In this document: piece by piece, positions 47,166 through 58,921 of the stretch | Numbering within the stretch: position 1 is the stretch's first letter | How the letters are laid out: every line of letters begins with the position of its first letter | Origin: Trissonchulus latispiculum | Lineage: Eukaryota; Nematoda; Enoplea; Enoplida; Ironidae | Direction of reading: 5' to 3' | Assembly (NCBI GenBank): GCA_030248195.1 | Contig: JASAND010012637.1 | Span: 50,769 to 114,768 of the forward strand | DNA length: 64,000 nt | The notes under the pieces: model-generated | Seen by the model: only the letters and a program-made list of their open reading frames with translations | Database searches by the model: none | What the model was told of the DNA's origin: nothing | Translations under genes and position numbers: made by a program

Positions 47166-47369
47166 TTTACTTGGAACAACACAAGGGATAGCAAGAGGAA
47201 ACAGTTTGTTGAAGGCAGGAATCGCTGCGAATATTTCATCTTTTCCAGTGAACTGGGTGTTCCCATAGTCCACAAACTTCAACAGACAATCCGATTCTCC
47301 AACATGCTCAATGATTGCTCGACAAAAGCGTTGATCGCCAGAAAATCTGGCTAGGCAAGGGGAACCACG
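47166..47369 (-). CDS. Extended Tudor domain, core exon
   Basis: The acceptor ggtttgttttag precedes 47369. Phase 0 gives 68 residues. Residues 4-20 (PCLARFSGDQRFCRAII) match the Tudor start (A-x-F-x-x-D-x-x-x-Y-R-A), residues 31-40 (KFVDYGNTQF) the hallmark F-x-D-Y-G-N, and residues 50-65 (IPAFNKLFPLAIPCVV) the usual L-P-x-x-F-x-x-L-P-x-x-A-x-x-C. Such domains bind symmetrically dimethylated arginines on Piwi proteins in germ granules. The aromatic-cage positions Phe, Asp-Tyr and Asn are present. The donor is AAA/gtatat at 47165, with gtaaag four bases earlier as the alternative. Which TDRD family member it is cannot be told. Confidence 0.88.
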
Positions 47370-48231
47370 CTAAAACAAACCTGACAACTGTTTTATACGT
47401 ATATATTATAAAGGTCGCGGCATCAAGGCATGCAGGCGCAATGAATGGGCATGCCCCCGAATGATTAGATAAAAGCCATTACTATCATAGAGGTTTATAA
47501 AACGAAAACAAATGTATAACGCACATTATACCACACAGAAAGCTAAGCGAATACAAGAATGAGAATCCTAAATACTTACGCACCTTTGCGAAGAACACGC
47601 ATTTTAAGGATACCAAAGTAATGCAAGAAGCCTGGTTTTTTTCCCGCGAGGGTGGGGTGGGGGCGCCCCTCCCCCAGGCTTGGGTCGCCCCCAACCAGAA
47701 TCGTCTCCCTCCAGAATTAGGGCCTGCCGGCCTTCCAGACTTCAGTAGTCAACAGAAAAATAAGGTTTTTAGAGTATATAACTTTTCAAAAAATTTTTGG
47801 TTTCGCCGGATTTTCCATCTATTTTAGCTACGTATTTTAAGCCTAACTTTAGGTTAAAAATAGTTAAATGTTTAGCTCAGCAGCAAAAAATAACTATTTT
47901 TTAAGCATCTGTAGAAAAAATTTCTCCCCCCAGAAATCCGTTCACCCCTCCCCCCACCCCGCCCCAGAAATTTTTGCCTAGGAGAAAGCCAGGAAGCAAA
48001 CACTGACGTCCATTATAGCAAAGGTAGATCGTCGAGACTTTAACTAAATTAAGGTGCGCTGAAAGCGCAAATTTTTCTTGCAAAACGTCTTTCGTAGATC
48101 AAAACTTTGCAGGACTTAAACTGAATTTATTCATATTGTTTCTGAAACTCAAAATTCTGGTGTTTTTCTAAGAAAACAATCTATGAAAAGTCACAATAAA
48201 AACACAAAAACTTAGCCATAGAAACTCAAAC

Positions 48232-48437
48232 CTTAAACTCAGCTGGGCAAAGCAAATCTGGCTCTGCTAATGCGGAGCAGCAGGAATGCAGACGGTCCGC
48301 GAAATCAAGACTCAACTCTTCAAGACACGCAAGACGTGCATAAAATTCCACAGGAGATATTCCAAATGTCACATGACACAAAACAGGGCCATCTTCAAGT
48401 ACAGGAACCAAATGAGCAGCATACCTGGATAGGTCCT
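48232..48437 (-). CDS. Extended Tudor domain, N-terminal exon
   Basis: The acceptor gaacgttttag precedes 48437; the donor AAG/gtttga follows 48232. In phase 1 it codes DLSRYAAHLVPVLEDG, PVLCHVTFGISPVEFYARLA and a helix CLEELSLDFADRLHSCCS: the SN-like strand V-x-x-x-x-S-P-x-x-F-Y-x-x-L and helix that precede the Tudor core in TDRD proteins. Exit in phase 0 meets the next exon so that EFK-RGSPCLARF reads through smoothly. Confidence 0.82.
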
Positions 48438-49455
48438 CTAAAACGTTCACATCGGGATCGACAGAAACAACAAAAACCGGAATCAAAAGGACATAATTTA
48501 CACAGACTACATAGATCAACAATTTCTGCCTTTATTTATGGCATTTTTCCGTCAAGGTCCGCATCAATACAAACTTGTGATGTTTGACACTTGACTTGAT
48601 GTTTTAGAACGCTATTGTACATTACAGCTCTCACAATTTTTGAAATTAGGAAATTGAAATTATGTCGCAGGAAGGCAGATGGCCAAACTGGACACTTGGG
48701 GAAGTCCCAAATAATTTTAAAACATTTGATTAAGTGTATAGGCAGATAGTCAAACTTTGATCAAACACGTCCAGTTTGACTATTTTCACTTGTCGTTATG
48801 GGCGCGGAAAAAAGGACTGGAAAAAAGGTTTTCTGAACTTTTCCGGCGATTTCACACTATTTACAACCTTTCCGTGGGTCACAGTAGGTGGAGGTATGCT
48901 AAATCTGACAAAATTTTATTTGGGTTTTTTGAACTAAGCATCGGAAAAAATGGATAAATATTCGAGACATGTTCTGAAAGTTAATTTATGAAACCAGAAC
49001 ATTAATAAACTATCAAAAACACTGTTTAATGATATAATAAGACAATATTCATGAACTTGAGCTAATTCCGGAATTTAAGATTTTTGCCATGGAATGTGTA
49101 TTATGGTATGGTTGCGTAACTCAGGCTGAGATTGAGTTAACTGTTTCATGTCTACCAGTGGAATGTTCAGCCGAAAACTGTTAAAACGTCTGGTATTATT
49201 TACTTTACGAGGTGTGTTATATACCTACGAAAATCGCATATATATACCAGCCTAACGGTACATACAACCTATGTATATGTATATACAACCTAGAGAAGTG
49301 CAAATGGGCTTAAAAGAAAGATCTAAGTACGCCAAGTATATACGATGGTATATAGAGTTCTCATCTAGCTCTTATAATAAAAAAGTTCCAGCCAAAATCC
49401 GAAAATGTGGGGTTCCCCCCCATGGCTACATGGCTAACAACCTAATAAATCTTAC

Positions 49456-49500
49456 CATCAGCAAAACACTTGGTTTCTTGAGTATCACCACAGCAGTCTT
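49456..49500 (-). CDS. Candidate short exon upstream of the Tudor exons
   Basis: Minus strand: acceptor gattggcag, donor GATG/gtaaga, 45 bases, phase 1 in and out, coding DCCGDTQETKCFAD. Joined to 48437 it makes a Glu at the junction. The phases fit, but the exon is short and composition gives no support. Confidence 0.35.
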
Positions 49501-49832
49501 CTGCCAATCCCAAAATGCGGTCAACGTTAATTCTCATCGTATCATTATTCGGTACATATACATACGTAGTACGAGTGATAGGGGCTGAAGGCCGAGTGAA
49601 AGCCACTTTGCTTTATCTGAATTAACTGATGGATTGAACATCACATCAGTGTGCTGTGCTAATTTTGTAATGTGGAGTGGGAGGGCATCTGGGATTATTC
49701 TAGGGATTTTTCTCGGGCAAGGTCTTTGGAGGCCATTGAGGAGCAAGGTATTAATTAGCAAGGGAGGGGGCTGGGTTTATTCCAGTGAGCCCTTCACAAA
49801 CGACAATCCTTCAAAACGAGAGTGGCCCCCTT

Positions 49833-50229
49833 CAGGGGCGGATCCAGGGGGGGCGGCCGCCCTCCCCCCGTCGCGATTCGAAGGTAGGACAAATTAAGGA
49901 GAGAAAGAGGAAAAAGGGCAAAAAACCAAAAAATTTCGCGCCTTCGGCGCGAATTTTCTACTTTTTAACCGAATATTTATTGTATTTGTGAAGGAAAAGC
50001 TTGAAATGCATCCGATTTTTCGGAAAAAATTACCATTTTTGCCTAAAATCGTCAAGAATTTTAAAAAATTTGTTCAGTTCTTCAGTATAGAAAAAATTAA
50101 AGATCCGAAGGCCTATTTTATTGCAAAAACAAAAAATTTCTTCAACTTCTGGGGGGCTCCGCCCACCAGACCCCCCCGCTGGAAAAGTTTTACCGCCAAC
50201 CCCGTCACGAACTCCTGGATCCGCCAGTG
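49833..50229. mobile_element. hAT-like MITE, 397 bp
   Basis: Ends CAGGGGCGGATCCAGG and CCTGGATCCGCCAGTG (inverse). Flanks GCCCCCTT / GCCCACTT share seven of eight bases. It is a close relative of 42078-42479 and carries the hairpin CGCGCCTTCGGCGCG near 49937 and the CTGGGGGGCTCCGCCC block near 50148. Confidence 0.88.
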
Positions 50230-50463
50230 GCCCACTTATGGTATATATATGGTCGGGGTCATGACTAACAGCCGGTGACCGACCGAAAGCCGAAAAATTG
50301 CCAAAAATTGCCAAAATTTGCTATTTTTACCCTAAAGTTTGGAAAACTTTTCCGGCTCCGCCGGAGTTTTAACGAAATTGTTGCTATTTTAGCTTAAAAA
50401 CACCTAAAATTACGTAGTCATTTATATATATATTAGCAGTTTTTAGCAGTTATATATATATAT

Positions 50464-53400
50464 ACAAGAAATAAAAATGCTCCTCTGGAGCATGAAAAAA
50501 GTAATATGGGTTATGGTGAGGTTGTAAAATCAAGAGAGGACTAGTCTTTAAAATGCTTAATATGAGGCTAGGTTCAAAAATAGAAGAGGACTAGGTTGTG
50601 AGCGAATTAATATGGGCACAGCTTCGCCGAACAACCCATATTCGCGGTTTGTAAATGTAAATTTATTATGCATATCCACGATACATTTAGTTTATTGTTC
50701 ATAAATAATCTACAGCTACGGTATGTGTTCGAGCTTTATTCCAACTTTTATTTTAGCAAACGTTTTCTTCGATAAATGCTTTATACTAACCTGTGCAATT
50801 TACGTATCCATTTATACGGAAAATTTATATTCAAGAATAATTTAGGACTCTCCGACGATCTTCTATTTCCTCCTGACTTTGAACAATAGCTTTAGCATAG
50901 CCTTATATCTCTCCTAGTCGGGGGCGGGAGAAGCGCCTCCCGTAGCCTCCCCAGAACACAAAAAATGTGATAATTTAGCTTGGATATATACCATTCCTAG
51001 TTTTTTAGCTAGTCTAAGCTTTTGTGGGTTCGGGGGGGCGAGTTCATACACACACAAAATGATGATAATTTATATACGTATATATTCCTAGCTAGTCTAA
51101 GTGCATGCAAACAGCTATATTCGATGAGTATGCAACGTTTAAATTTTTTATGACTGACATTGATAGCTCTAAGCTAAGACGAAACGTGAAATCCCGCGAA
51201 TATGGGTTGTTCGGCGAAGCTGTGCCCATATTAATTCGCTCACAACCTAGTCCTCTTCTATTTTTGAACCTAGCCCCATATTAAGCATTTTAAAGACTAG
51301 TCCTCTCTTGATTTTACAACCTCACCAGAACCCAATTACTTTTTTCATGCTCCAGAGGAGCATTTTTATTTCTTGTCCTTCTGTCATTTTAAAGGATCAC
51401 TTTCCAGCAATGCGGTAATGGATACAAGGAGCTTGAACAGTGCCGTAGGTAGAGCAGAAAACTGATTATATAAATATATATAGTACCACTGAATTCTCAC
51501 CTCCGCCCCAAGCTTCGGCCGCTGCAACCTGTGTTTGTGGGTAGTATAAGGATAAAACTTTTTCGCCTCCCCAAAGAGTTCGACAGTATGCCCATCGTGT
51601 TCAGCGACACGGATTTCCTATATGGATACCGTAATAGGGCCGAAAAACGTTGTTTTAGGCGGTTTGACCAGTGGTCAGTAGGCACCATAGACCATAGTGA
51701 CCACTGGTCACTTCCCTCGATTTCGGCAATATGCCCATTGCAACGAGCGTAGTCGATTTGCTATATATGCCCCCGACCAAAACGCCGAAAAACGCAGTTT
51801 TAGGCCGTCTGACCAGTGGTCAATAGGCCCCACAGGCTGTAGTGACCAGTGGTCACTTCCGTCGGTTTCGGCAATATGCCCATTGAAACGAGCGTAGTCG
51901 ATTTACTATATATGCCCCCGACCAAAACGCCGAAAAACGCAGTTTTCGGCCGTTTGACCAGTGGTCAATAGGCCCCACAGGCTGTAGTGACCAGTGGTCA
52001 CTTCCGTCGGTTCCGGCGATATGTCCATTGAAACTAGCGTAGTCGATTTACTATATATGCCCCCGACCAAAACGCCGAAAAACGCAGTTTTAGGCCGTTT
52101 GACCAGTGGTCAATAGGCCCCACAGGCTGTAGTGACCAGTGGTCACTTCCGTCGGTTTCGGCAATATGCCCATTGAAACGAGCGTAGTCGATTTACTATA
52201 TATGCCCCCGACCAAAACGCCGAAAAACGCAGTTTTCGGCCGTTTGACCAGTGGTCAATAGGCCCCACAGGCTGTAGTGACCAGTGGTCACTTCCGTCGG
52301 TTCCGGCGATATGTCCATTGAAACTAGCGTAGTCGATTTACTATATATGCCCCCGACCAAAACGCAGAAAAACGCAGTTTTAGGCCGTTTGACCAGTGGT
52401 CAATAGGCCCCGTAGGCTGTAGTGACCAGTGGTCACTTCCGTCGATTTCGGCAATATGCCCACTGAAACGAGCGTAGTCGATTTACTATATTCCTCCTCA
52501 AACAACGCCGAAAACGCTGTTTTCAGGCCGTTTGACCAGTGGCACATAGGCCCCGTAGGCTGTAGTGACCAGTGGCCACTTCCGTCGGTTTCCGGCGATG
52601 TGCCCTTTGAAACGAGCGTAGTCGATTTACCTTATTGCCCCCGACCAAAACGCCGAAAAACGCTGTTTTAGGCCGTTTGACCAGTGGTCAATAGGCTCCT
52701 ACGCCGTAGTGACCGTGGTCACTTCCGCGTTTCGGCTATGCCCATTGAAACGAGCGCAGTCGATTTCTATATATGCCCCCGACCAAAACGCCGAAAAACG
52801 CGTTTTAGGCCGTTTGACCGGTGGTCATAGGCCCCGTAGGCTGTAGTGACCAGTGGTCACTTCCGTCGATTTCGGCAATATGCCCACTGAAACGAGCGTA
52901 GTCGATTTACTATATATGCCTCGGTCAAAAACGCCGAAAACGCTGTTTTAGGCCGTTTGACCAGTGGTCAATAGGGCTCCTAGGCCGTAGTGACCAGTGG
53001 TCACTTCCCTCGGTTTCAACAATATGCCCATTGAAACGAGCGTAGTCGATTTACTATATATGCCTACGACCAAAACGCCGAAAAACGCAGTTTTAGGCCG
53101 TTTGACCAGTGGTCAATAGGCCCCGTAGGCTGTAGTGACCAGTGGCCACTTCCGTCGGTTTCGGCGATATGCCCATTGAAACGAGCGTAGTCGACTTACT
53201 ATATATGCCCCCGACCAAAACGCCGAAAAACGCTGTTTAGACTGAGTTTTCCCAACTTTGACCCTGGGCGAGGAACCACGGGAGCCATGCTGGCCAGCGG
53301 TCACTTCGGGCGGTATCGGCAGTAGGCTCATCGTTTTCAGCGACCCCGATTTCCTATATATGGGAACCACCCCGAGGCCGAAAAACGCCATTTTTAGTGA

Positions 53401-54619
53401 CTTTTAGGCCATTTCTTGTAAAAGTGGGACTTAGAAACTTTTCGTGAAAACAGGTGCAAAAATGCAAAGTTTGGGCCATCTCCTGAAAGCTACAGAGCGA
53501 AATTAAAAAATCCCCCTCGTTACTTTGTGCGCATAGTCCGAAATATTCAAATAAAATAAACAGAACCGATCTAGCTGCTAGCCTGTGAAAAAAAGTTGAT
53601 TTCAACCGAAGTGCCAAAATAGCGAAAGTCCGACTTTGGGGCCTTGGCACAGAGCCAAAGTTGGCCAGGTGCCAAAATGACCAGAAAAAGGTAGCATGGG
53701 GGGATCCTGTCTACCAACATATAAATGCGGCGTAGCCGCTGGGGCCACTTTTTGTGGGTGGCATAATGACAAAAGTTGATCGCCTCGCCAAGGGCTTTCA
53801 TTTGATACCAAACTTGACCACTTTTGAAGACTTTCATTTTTGACCCACACCGGGCCCACTGTGGGTGGGCGCTGTGGGTCAGGGGTCACATCCACCGACC
53901 TCAGCAGTATGCTCATCGTTTTCAGCGACCCCGATTTACTATCTATATATATGGGTACCACCCCGAGGCCGAAAAACGCCATTTTTAGTGACTTTTAGGC
54001 GATTTCTAGTAAAAGTGGGACTTAGAAACTTTTCGTCCAAGAAGGCCAAAAAAATGCAAAGTTTGAGCCCATCTCCTGAAAGCTAGGCAGCAAAATTAAA
54101 AAATCCCCCTCGTTACTTTATGCACCCCTACTGGTAGTTTTCAACAAAAGATACTAGACCTCTCCAACTTCTACCCAGTTCTAGAAAAGTGTGACCAAAA
54201 TTTGCGAAAAATAGCGAAAGTCCGACTTTGGGACCTTGGCACAGAGCCAAAATTGGCCAGGTGCCAAAATGACCAAAAAAGGTAGCATGGGGGGATCCTG
54301 TCTACCAACATATGATAGTAGTATGGTGCCAAAATGCCCACATCGTTCCAACACTTCGCCGTAAAATGCATTTCCAATAAGCGTTATTTACTCAGAAAAA
54401 AAACAAACGCACGGTAACTATCGCCTAGTGCAAAAATTCGAAGTTTCGAATTCGAACCAAAAATTGGTGGTACTTGTAGTACTCTCGAGTTGTTTACGAT
54501 GGTAACCTTTTACCACTCCGGGCCTCATTAGCTGGCACCAGGCCAACACGGTCTCCAGGGGCCGCGCAGACGCCTTTACACCCATATTATGTAGGGGCGC
54601 TATCGCGCACCTACATAAT
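50464..54619. mobile_element. Helentron/HINE-like satellite-bearing element, copy 2
   Basis: Same order as copy 1: arm 50464-50646, spacer, inverse arm 51194-51377, satellite array, conserved tail, terminal hairpin 54586-54619. The array is about twice as long as in copy 1, and the tail contains an extra block (53580-53960) that repeats part of itself. The orientation is the same as copy 1. Confidence 0.75.
51590..53245. repeat. 145-bp satellite array, copy 2 (about 11 units)
   Basis: The units match those of copy 1. Between 51872 and 52452 two variants alternate: one with GGTTTCGGCAATATGCCC, one with GGTTCCGGCGATATGTCC and AAACTAGCG. The pair repeats almost exactly after 290 bp, a two-unit higher-order repeat. 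Units at 52680-52830 have small deletions. Confidence 0.92.
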
Positions 54620-54649
54620 TACACAAAAACACCTGAAAAATCGCAGATT

Positions 54650-54774
54650 TTTTAAAGAAATCTGGGTTTTCCTTAGTGGGGGGGAGTGCGGCTGCGCCGG
54701 AATTTTCTGATCAAAAATCGTCTATTTTGATATTAAAACTTGATTTTTAAGCACATTCATGCTTAGTTGCAGCA

Positions 54775-54834
<60 letters not shown>

Positions 54835-55540
54835 GTAGAAACACGCAAATTTTACGGTATTTTTAGCATTAGCCGTTTTATTCCCCCTCTATTTTTTGGC
54901 CTAGAGAAAAACCCAGAAAATATGCCCCCTCCAATTCTCGGAGAGCCCCCCATCGATCTGGCGTTTTTTAGGGAGGGGGGGGGGCAAAACTTAAAAATAG
55001 CAGTTTTTGCCATAAAATTAGCAAAAAATTCCATTGCGTCCCTCCAAAGCGGAAGGTCTAGATCCCTTGAATCACTAGCGTAGATACGGGGGGGGGGCGG
55101 CCGCCCCCACCCCCAAATGGTTTCGGCCATAGGATAACGTGGAGTGGGGGGGAGTGCAGACCCCCCAGACCGACAAAAAACGGGTAGACCCCCTCAGCGA
55201 AAAGGAAAAAAGGGCAGACCCTCTCGTCCAGAAAGCAAAAAAGGGCAGACCCCTCAGCGATTTTCACTGAAAATTGGTAATTTTTTAGCAAATTTTAGCG
55301 ATTTTTTTAAAAAATTTCTTAAAAATCGCTAAAAATTGTCATTTTTTACTAATTTTTGGTCAAAAACGTTAAAAATTCGCAATTTTTGCAAATTTCGGGG
55401 CAGACCTATAAATTTCGGATTTTTCAGGGGTAGACCCTTCGCCGAGGTCGGGGCAGACCCCCCCCAGAATCGGACCCCGTGTTAATGTATGGTTTCGGCC
55501 CCCTGAAAAATTGGCCAAAAAATGTTAAGCCCGCGCAAAA
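54650..55540. other. G-rich and AT-rich low-complexity stretch
   Basis: Contains (TA)n at 54778-54832, G/C runs near 54972, 55090 and 55145, and repeated phrases such as AGGGCAGACCC (55211-55252). No gene is seen. It may be one or more decayed GC-ended MITEs. Confidence 0.5.
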
Positions 55541-55619
55541 GCGCGGGCGATTAGATTTCTCATAAACACAAAGAAAGTGTATTAAAATGCCCCAAAAATT
55601 AATGCATTTATACTTCATT

Positions 55620-55650
55620 CAAAATTTTTCGCGCCTTCGGCGCGACTTCA
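55620..55650. other. TTCG-loop hairpin copy
   Basis: AAATTTTTCGCGCCTTCGGC followed by GCGAC: the hairpin found in several TE families of the window, here without clear element ends. Confidence 0.7.
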
Positions 55651-55746
55651 TTATTATTTAATTAAACCTTTATATACTAGTTTGCTTTACTTTGCTTTGC
55701 CAGCTTTGTAGTTTGTTGTTGTTGTTGAGTTGGGTCTGGGTGGTCG

Positions 55747-55929
55747 TCATCGGTTTCCCATGCCGCTCTCCCGGAGAAAGCCAAGAACTGCCTCCGATTC
55801 CAATACCAAGCAGGTTAGGTTGGGGGAAAGGCCGAGGAACTTGACACGGTGCGTATCATCTAGAGCTGGGGAATCCAAAAGTAGGTAGGATAGTGTACCT
55901 AGTTCCTCACCGCATGAGGCATGAGGCAA
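55747..55929 (-). pseudogene. LINE C-terminal zinc-knuckle-like fragment
   Basis: Minus strand: PHASCGEELGTLSYLLLDSP then ALDDTHRVKFLGL and LESEAVLGFLRESGMG. This is the usual end of LINE polyproteins with an RNase H domain (C-x-x-C...E-T-x-x-H-L-L-L-x-C-P-A-L, then F-L-R-x-S-G-L). The Cys/His pattern is partly lost. It belongs with the RNase H part at 59647-59375. Confidence 0.75.
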
Positions 55930-56140
55930 GGGTTCGCTGGTGACTAATTGAGCCTAGCCACTGATTTTTAACATGCCAGGTTTCATAAGTTTCAACGGTA
56001 AAAATGAAAATTTTGAAAAAACTTAAAAAATGATGGGATATTGCAATTTCAGCTTCCAAGGCGGGACTTGTCCGTTATCTCCATAGATGGCAAGGGTTCG
56101 CTGGTGACTAATTGAGCCTAGCCACTGATTTTTAACATAT
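55926..56140. repeat. 50-bp direct duplication around a 115-bp insert
   Basis: The 50 bases starting GGCAAGGGTTCGCTGGTGAC occur at 55926-55975 and again at 56091-56140, both within the LINE remnant. The insert between them is an inverse copy of part of 62226-62310. This looks like a long target duplication made when the insert arrived. Confidence 0.85.
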
Positions 56141-56576
56141 ATATATCTCTTGATGGCCGAATTGGCAGTGGCATAGTCTATTGCACTGTTTTTTTGTGTT
56201 TTTTATTGTGTTTTCGCACTTTTTTTAAAAAACACACAAAATTTTAAAAAAAACACTAAAAAGCACACTCACATTTTCACCTGAAGGAGCGAATTTTTAT
56301 TAATTTTAAGCCTAATTTTTAAGTTTTTCCAAAAAATTTTGCACCTTCGGCGCAAATATTCGCTATATATCTATGTTTTTACTTCTGTTTGCCTAGTTTC
56401 ATGCTATATAGCCTTCATTATTCTAAGCAACGGTGTCATTAGGGACTGTATAAGTAAATTATTCTATGAAATTACGTTTCCAAATTCTGCAAATGACTGG
56501 AATAAAATAAACTGTCGAAAAGTAAAAGGTTAGCAAAGATAATCAATAGAACAGCCGCTAATTCACGGATCCACAA

Positions 56577-57374
56577 GGGATACAAAGGAATCAATAAAGT
56601 ATCCCTCACCATCTGGGACGAGAGGCTTGTAAAGAGGCGTTGTATTCAAGATCTGATACCCATTATCCTACCGAAATGATTCTGAAATTCGTTGACCTGG
56701 TTCTGACCCTCAATGTATTCGAATTTAATGGGGAGTACTATACCCAGAGAGAGGGCACTGCAATGGGTACAAAGATGGCCCCCAACTATGCCAACATCTT
56801 CATGGGTTACGCTTTCGAAAAGAAATTATTTGCCATGGACGAAGAAAAGCCCATTGCATGGTGGCGCTACATTGACGACATATTCATCGTCTGGAAAGGC
56901 TCCCGAGATGGACTGGACAGGTTTCTGAATCTGGCGAATGGCCTTATCCCGAGCATCAAACTGGAAGTTGACATTGGCGTAAGCAAAGTCAACTTTCTGG
57001 ATGTCTCTGTGGAACTACGTAACGGCCAAATAGTCACCGACCTATATATGAAACCTACAGACACTAGGCAATATCTTCATTACGACTCTTGCCATCCTCT
57101 CCAGCACAAGTTGCCTATTGCCTATAGCCAGGCCCTCCGGATTTGCCGCATTTGCTCTGACCCTGCTACAGCCAAGACACGGTGTGCCCAATTAAAGGAA
57201 GATCTGGTTAAGAGAGGGTACCCGAGAGGCAAGGTTCAGCGCAGAATCACGAAGGCCCTATCGTTTACCCGAGAACACTTGCTGTCAACGAAGACCCCGG
57301 CAGATCCTGAAAACGAAGAAAAGTCGTTGTACCTTGTCTTACCCTACCATCCTGATCTAGATGGCGTCAGGGAG
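56577..57374 (+). pseudogene. Penelope-type reverse transcriptase, partial
   Basis: From EACKEALYSRSDTHYPTEMI onward the frame matches Penelope RTs: FEFNGEYYTQREG, GTAMGTKMAPNYANIFMG (RT motif B-like) and the catalytic YIDDIF with its Asp pair, followed by LYMKPTDTRQYLHYDSCHP and YSQALRICRICSD, typical of this group. An upstream in-frame TAA near 56571 and the missing fingers region show truncation. After LPYHPDLDGV (57360) the frame enters a G-rich insertion with stops at 57420 and 57456; the endonuclease continues in the same frame beyond it. Confidence 0.9.
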
Positions 57375-57545
57375 GGGGTAAGAGGTTGGAGGGGGGGGGG
57401 GATATTAAGAGAGGGGTTTTGACAAAAATTTGAGCTTTTTCTAAGGGGGTATTCATAAAGGTACCCAAAAGGGGGGGCCCCCCGGTCGCCGGGGGGGGTC
57501 TTACAGCGGCATGAACATTTTTTAACTGGACTGAACACAAATATA

Positions 57546-58262
57546 AAACTATGTTGGAGGCCACCGCCCAAATTCCGCAACATTCTCGTCAGGGCTAAAC
57601 TTCCCACGCCTGGCACCGGCACCTTAAACCGAAGTAACGAACCCGGCGGAACCTCAAAATGCAGCCGAAACTGTGTTCTCTGCCCAGCCATCAAGGAAGT
57701 GAGCTCATTTAAGAGCTCTGTCACTGGATTACAATACCCAATAAGGGGCAGTTTTGACTGTAAAAGTACCGGAATTGTGTACTTGGCGGAGATAGATGGG
57801 TGTCCATCGCAGTATGTGGGGGAAAGTGGAAATTCCCTCTCCCAACGATTCCATGGCCACAGACACGATATCCGCAAAATGGATGCTAGTAAACCTTTAT
57901 CTTGTGATTTTAGAAACCACAACCACGATTTGAAGGACTTACGTGTTACTGTTATTGATTTTGCCGAAGAAGAAACTAGTAGAAAGAAGAAAGAAAAACA
58001 ATGGATCAGCCAACTTTTTACTGACTATCCTTTTGGAATCAATTGGGAACATATCCTGCGTTTCAACAAGTCCCCGCCCCCGGGTCCGAGTTTACTAGCA
58101 TCCATTCTGTTGAAAACCGTCCTGAGCCTCCTGAAGCCCCCCGAACATTTGTGCCACAGTCCCTCCCCACTCCCCAGGCCCCCCAGGACAGAACTTTGTC
58201 CCCAAGTTGTGAAGCCCCCCGGACATTTACATCGCGGTCCCGCCCAGCCTCCCAATCAATAA
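57546..58262 (+). pseudogene. Penelope-type GIY-YIG endonuclease
   Basis: The frame opens inside the G-rich insert; the homologous part starts at PPPKFRNILVRAKLPT (57561), the linker found between RT and endonuclease. A CCHH-like CSRNCVLCP cysteine group follows, then the GIY-YIG core: GIVYL, QYVGES, the catalytic Arg in LSQRF and the H-x-H in HGHRHDI. The usual KEKQWI and F-G-I-N-W-E end is present. The domain looks intact; the element is disrupted only by the G-rich insertion of about 170 bp (57375-57545). Confidence 0.88.
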
Positions 58263-58269
58263 CTTTGTC

Positions 58270-58875
58270 CCCGACCTGGATCTTTTCAGGATAACCCACC
58301 CCAGGCCCAAATTCCGCAAAACTTGATCAAATGAGCTGAAATTTGGTATGAGTATGTTTTCAACCACGCTGAGTTCAAATATCGCAAAATTTTTCGATTT
58401 CGCGAAATTCGATTTTTTTCGATTCGTAAGGGGGGACCAAGGGGACCCGAAAAATTTTTTGTCTTCGATTTTGCTGAAAAGTTGTATTCAGGGGTTTTCG
58501 AGGTCGCAGAACACGAATCTGAAATCCGTTTTTCGATTCAGCTTTTCGTTAGCTCAATATAAGCTAAAGTTTTAAGCTTAAGATGTAGCTTATACTGAGC
58601 TAAAGAAAAGCTGAATCGAAAAACGGATTTCAGATTCGTGTTCTGCGACCACGAAAACCCCTGAATACAACTTTTCAGCAAAATCGAAGACAAAAAATTT
58701 TTCGGGTCCCCTTGGCCCCCCCTTACGAATCGAAAAAAATCGAATTCCGCGAAGTCGAAAAATTTTGCGATATTTGAACTCAGCGTGATCGAAAACATAC
58801 CCATACCAAATTTCAGCTCATTTGATCAAGTTTTGCGGAATCTGGGCCTGGGGTGGGTTATCCTGAAAAGATCCC
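58270..58875. mobile_element. Palindromic insert, 600 bp
   Basis: 58278-58560 and 58590-58875 are inverse copies with few differences, joined by a short AAGCTTAAG centre. Ends read GGATCTTTTCAGGATAACCC and its inverse. It sits between the endonuclease and the ribozyme. No coding frame. Confidence 0.85.
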
Positions 58876-58921
58876 CCGACCTTCCCATTTCCTGAAATTT
58901 TGCGGCGCAGAAGGGACAGGA

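Noticed and set aside
51531..52671. Plus-strand frames with repeated SDQWSLPSVS-type phrases
   Set aside because: They are translations of the 145-bp satellite; frame length follows the unit sequence, and the frames break where units vary.
57344..57922. Minus-strand 192-residue frame
   Set aside because: It lies antisense to the Penelope endonuclease and G-rich insert, which explain it.
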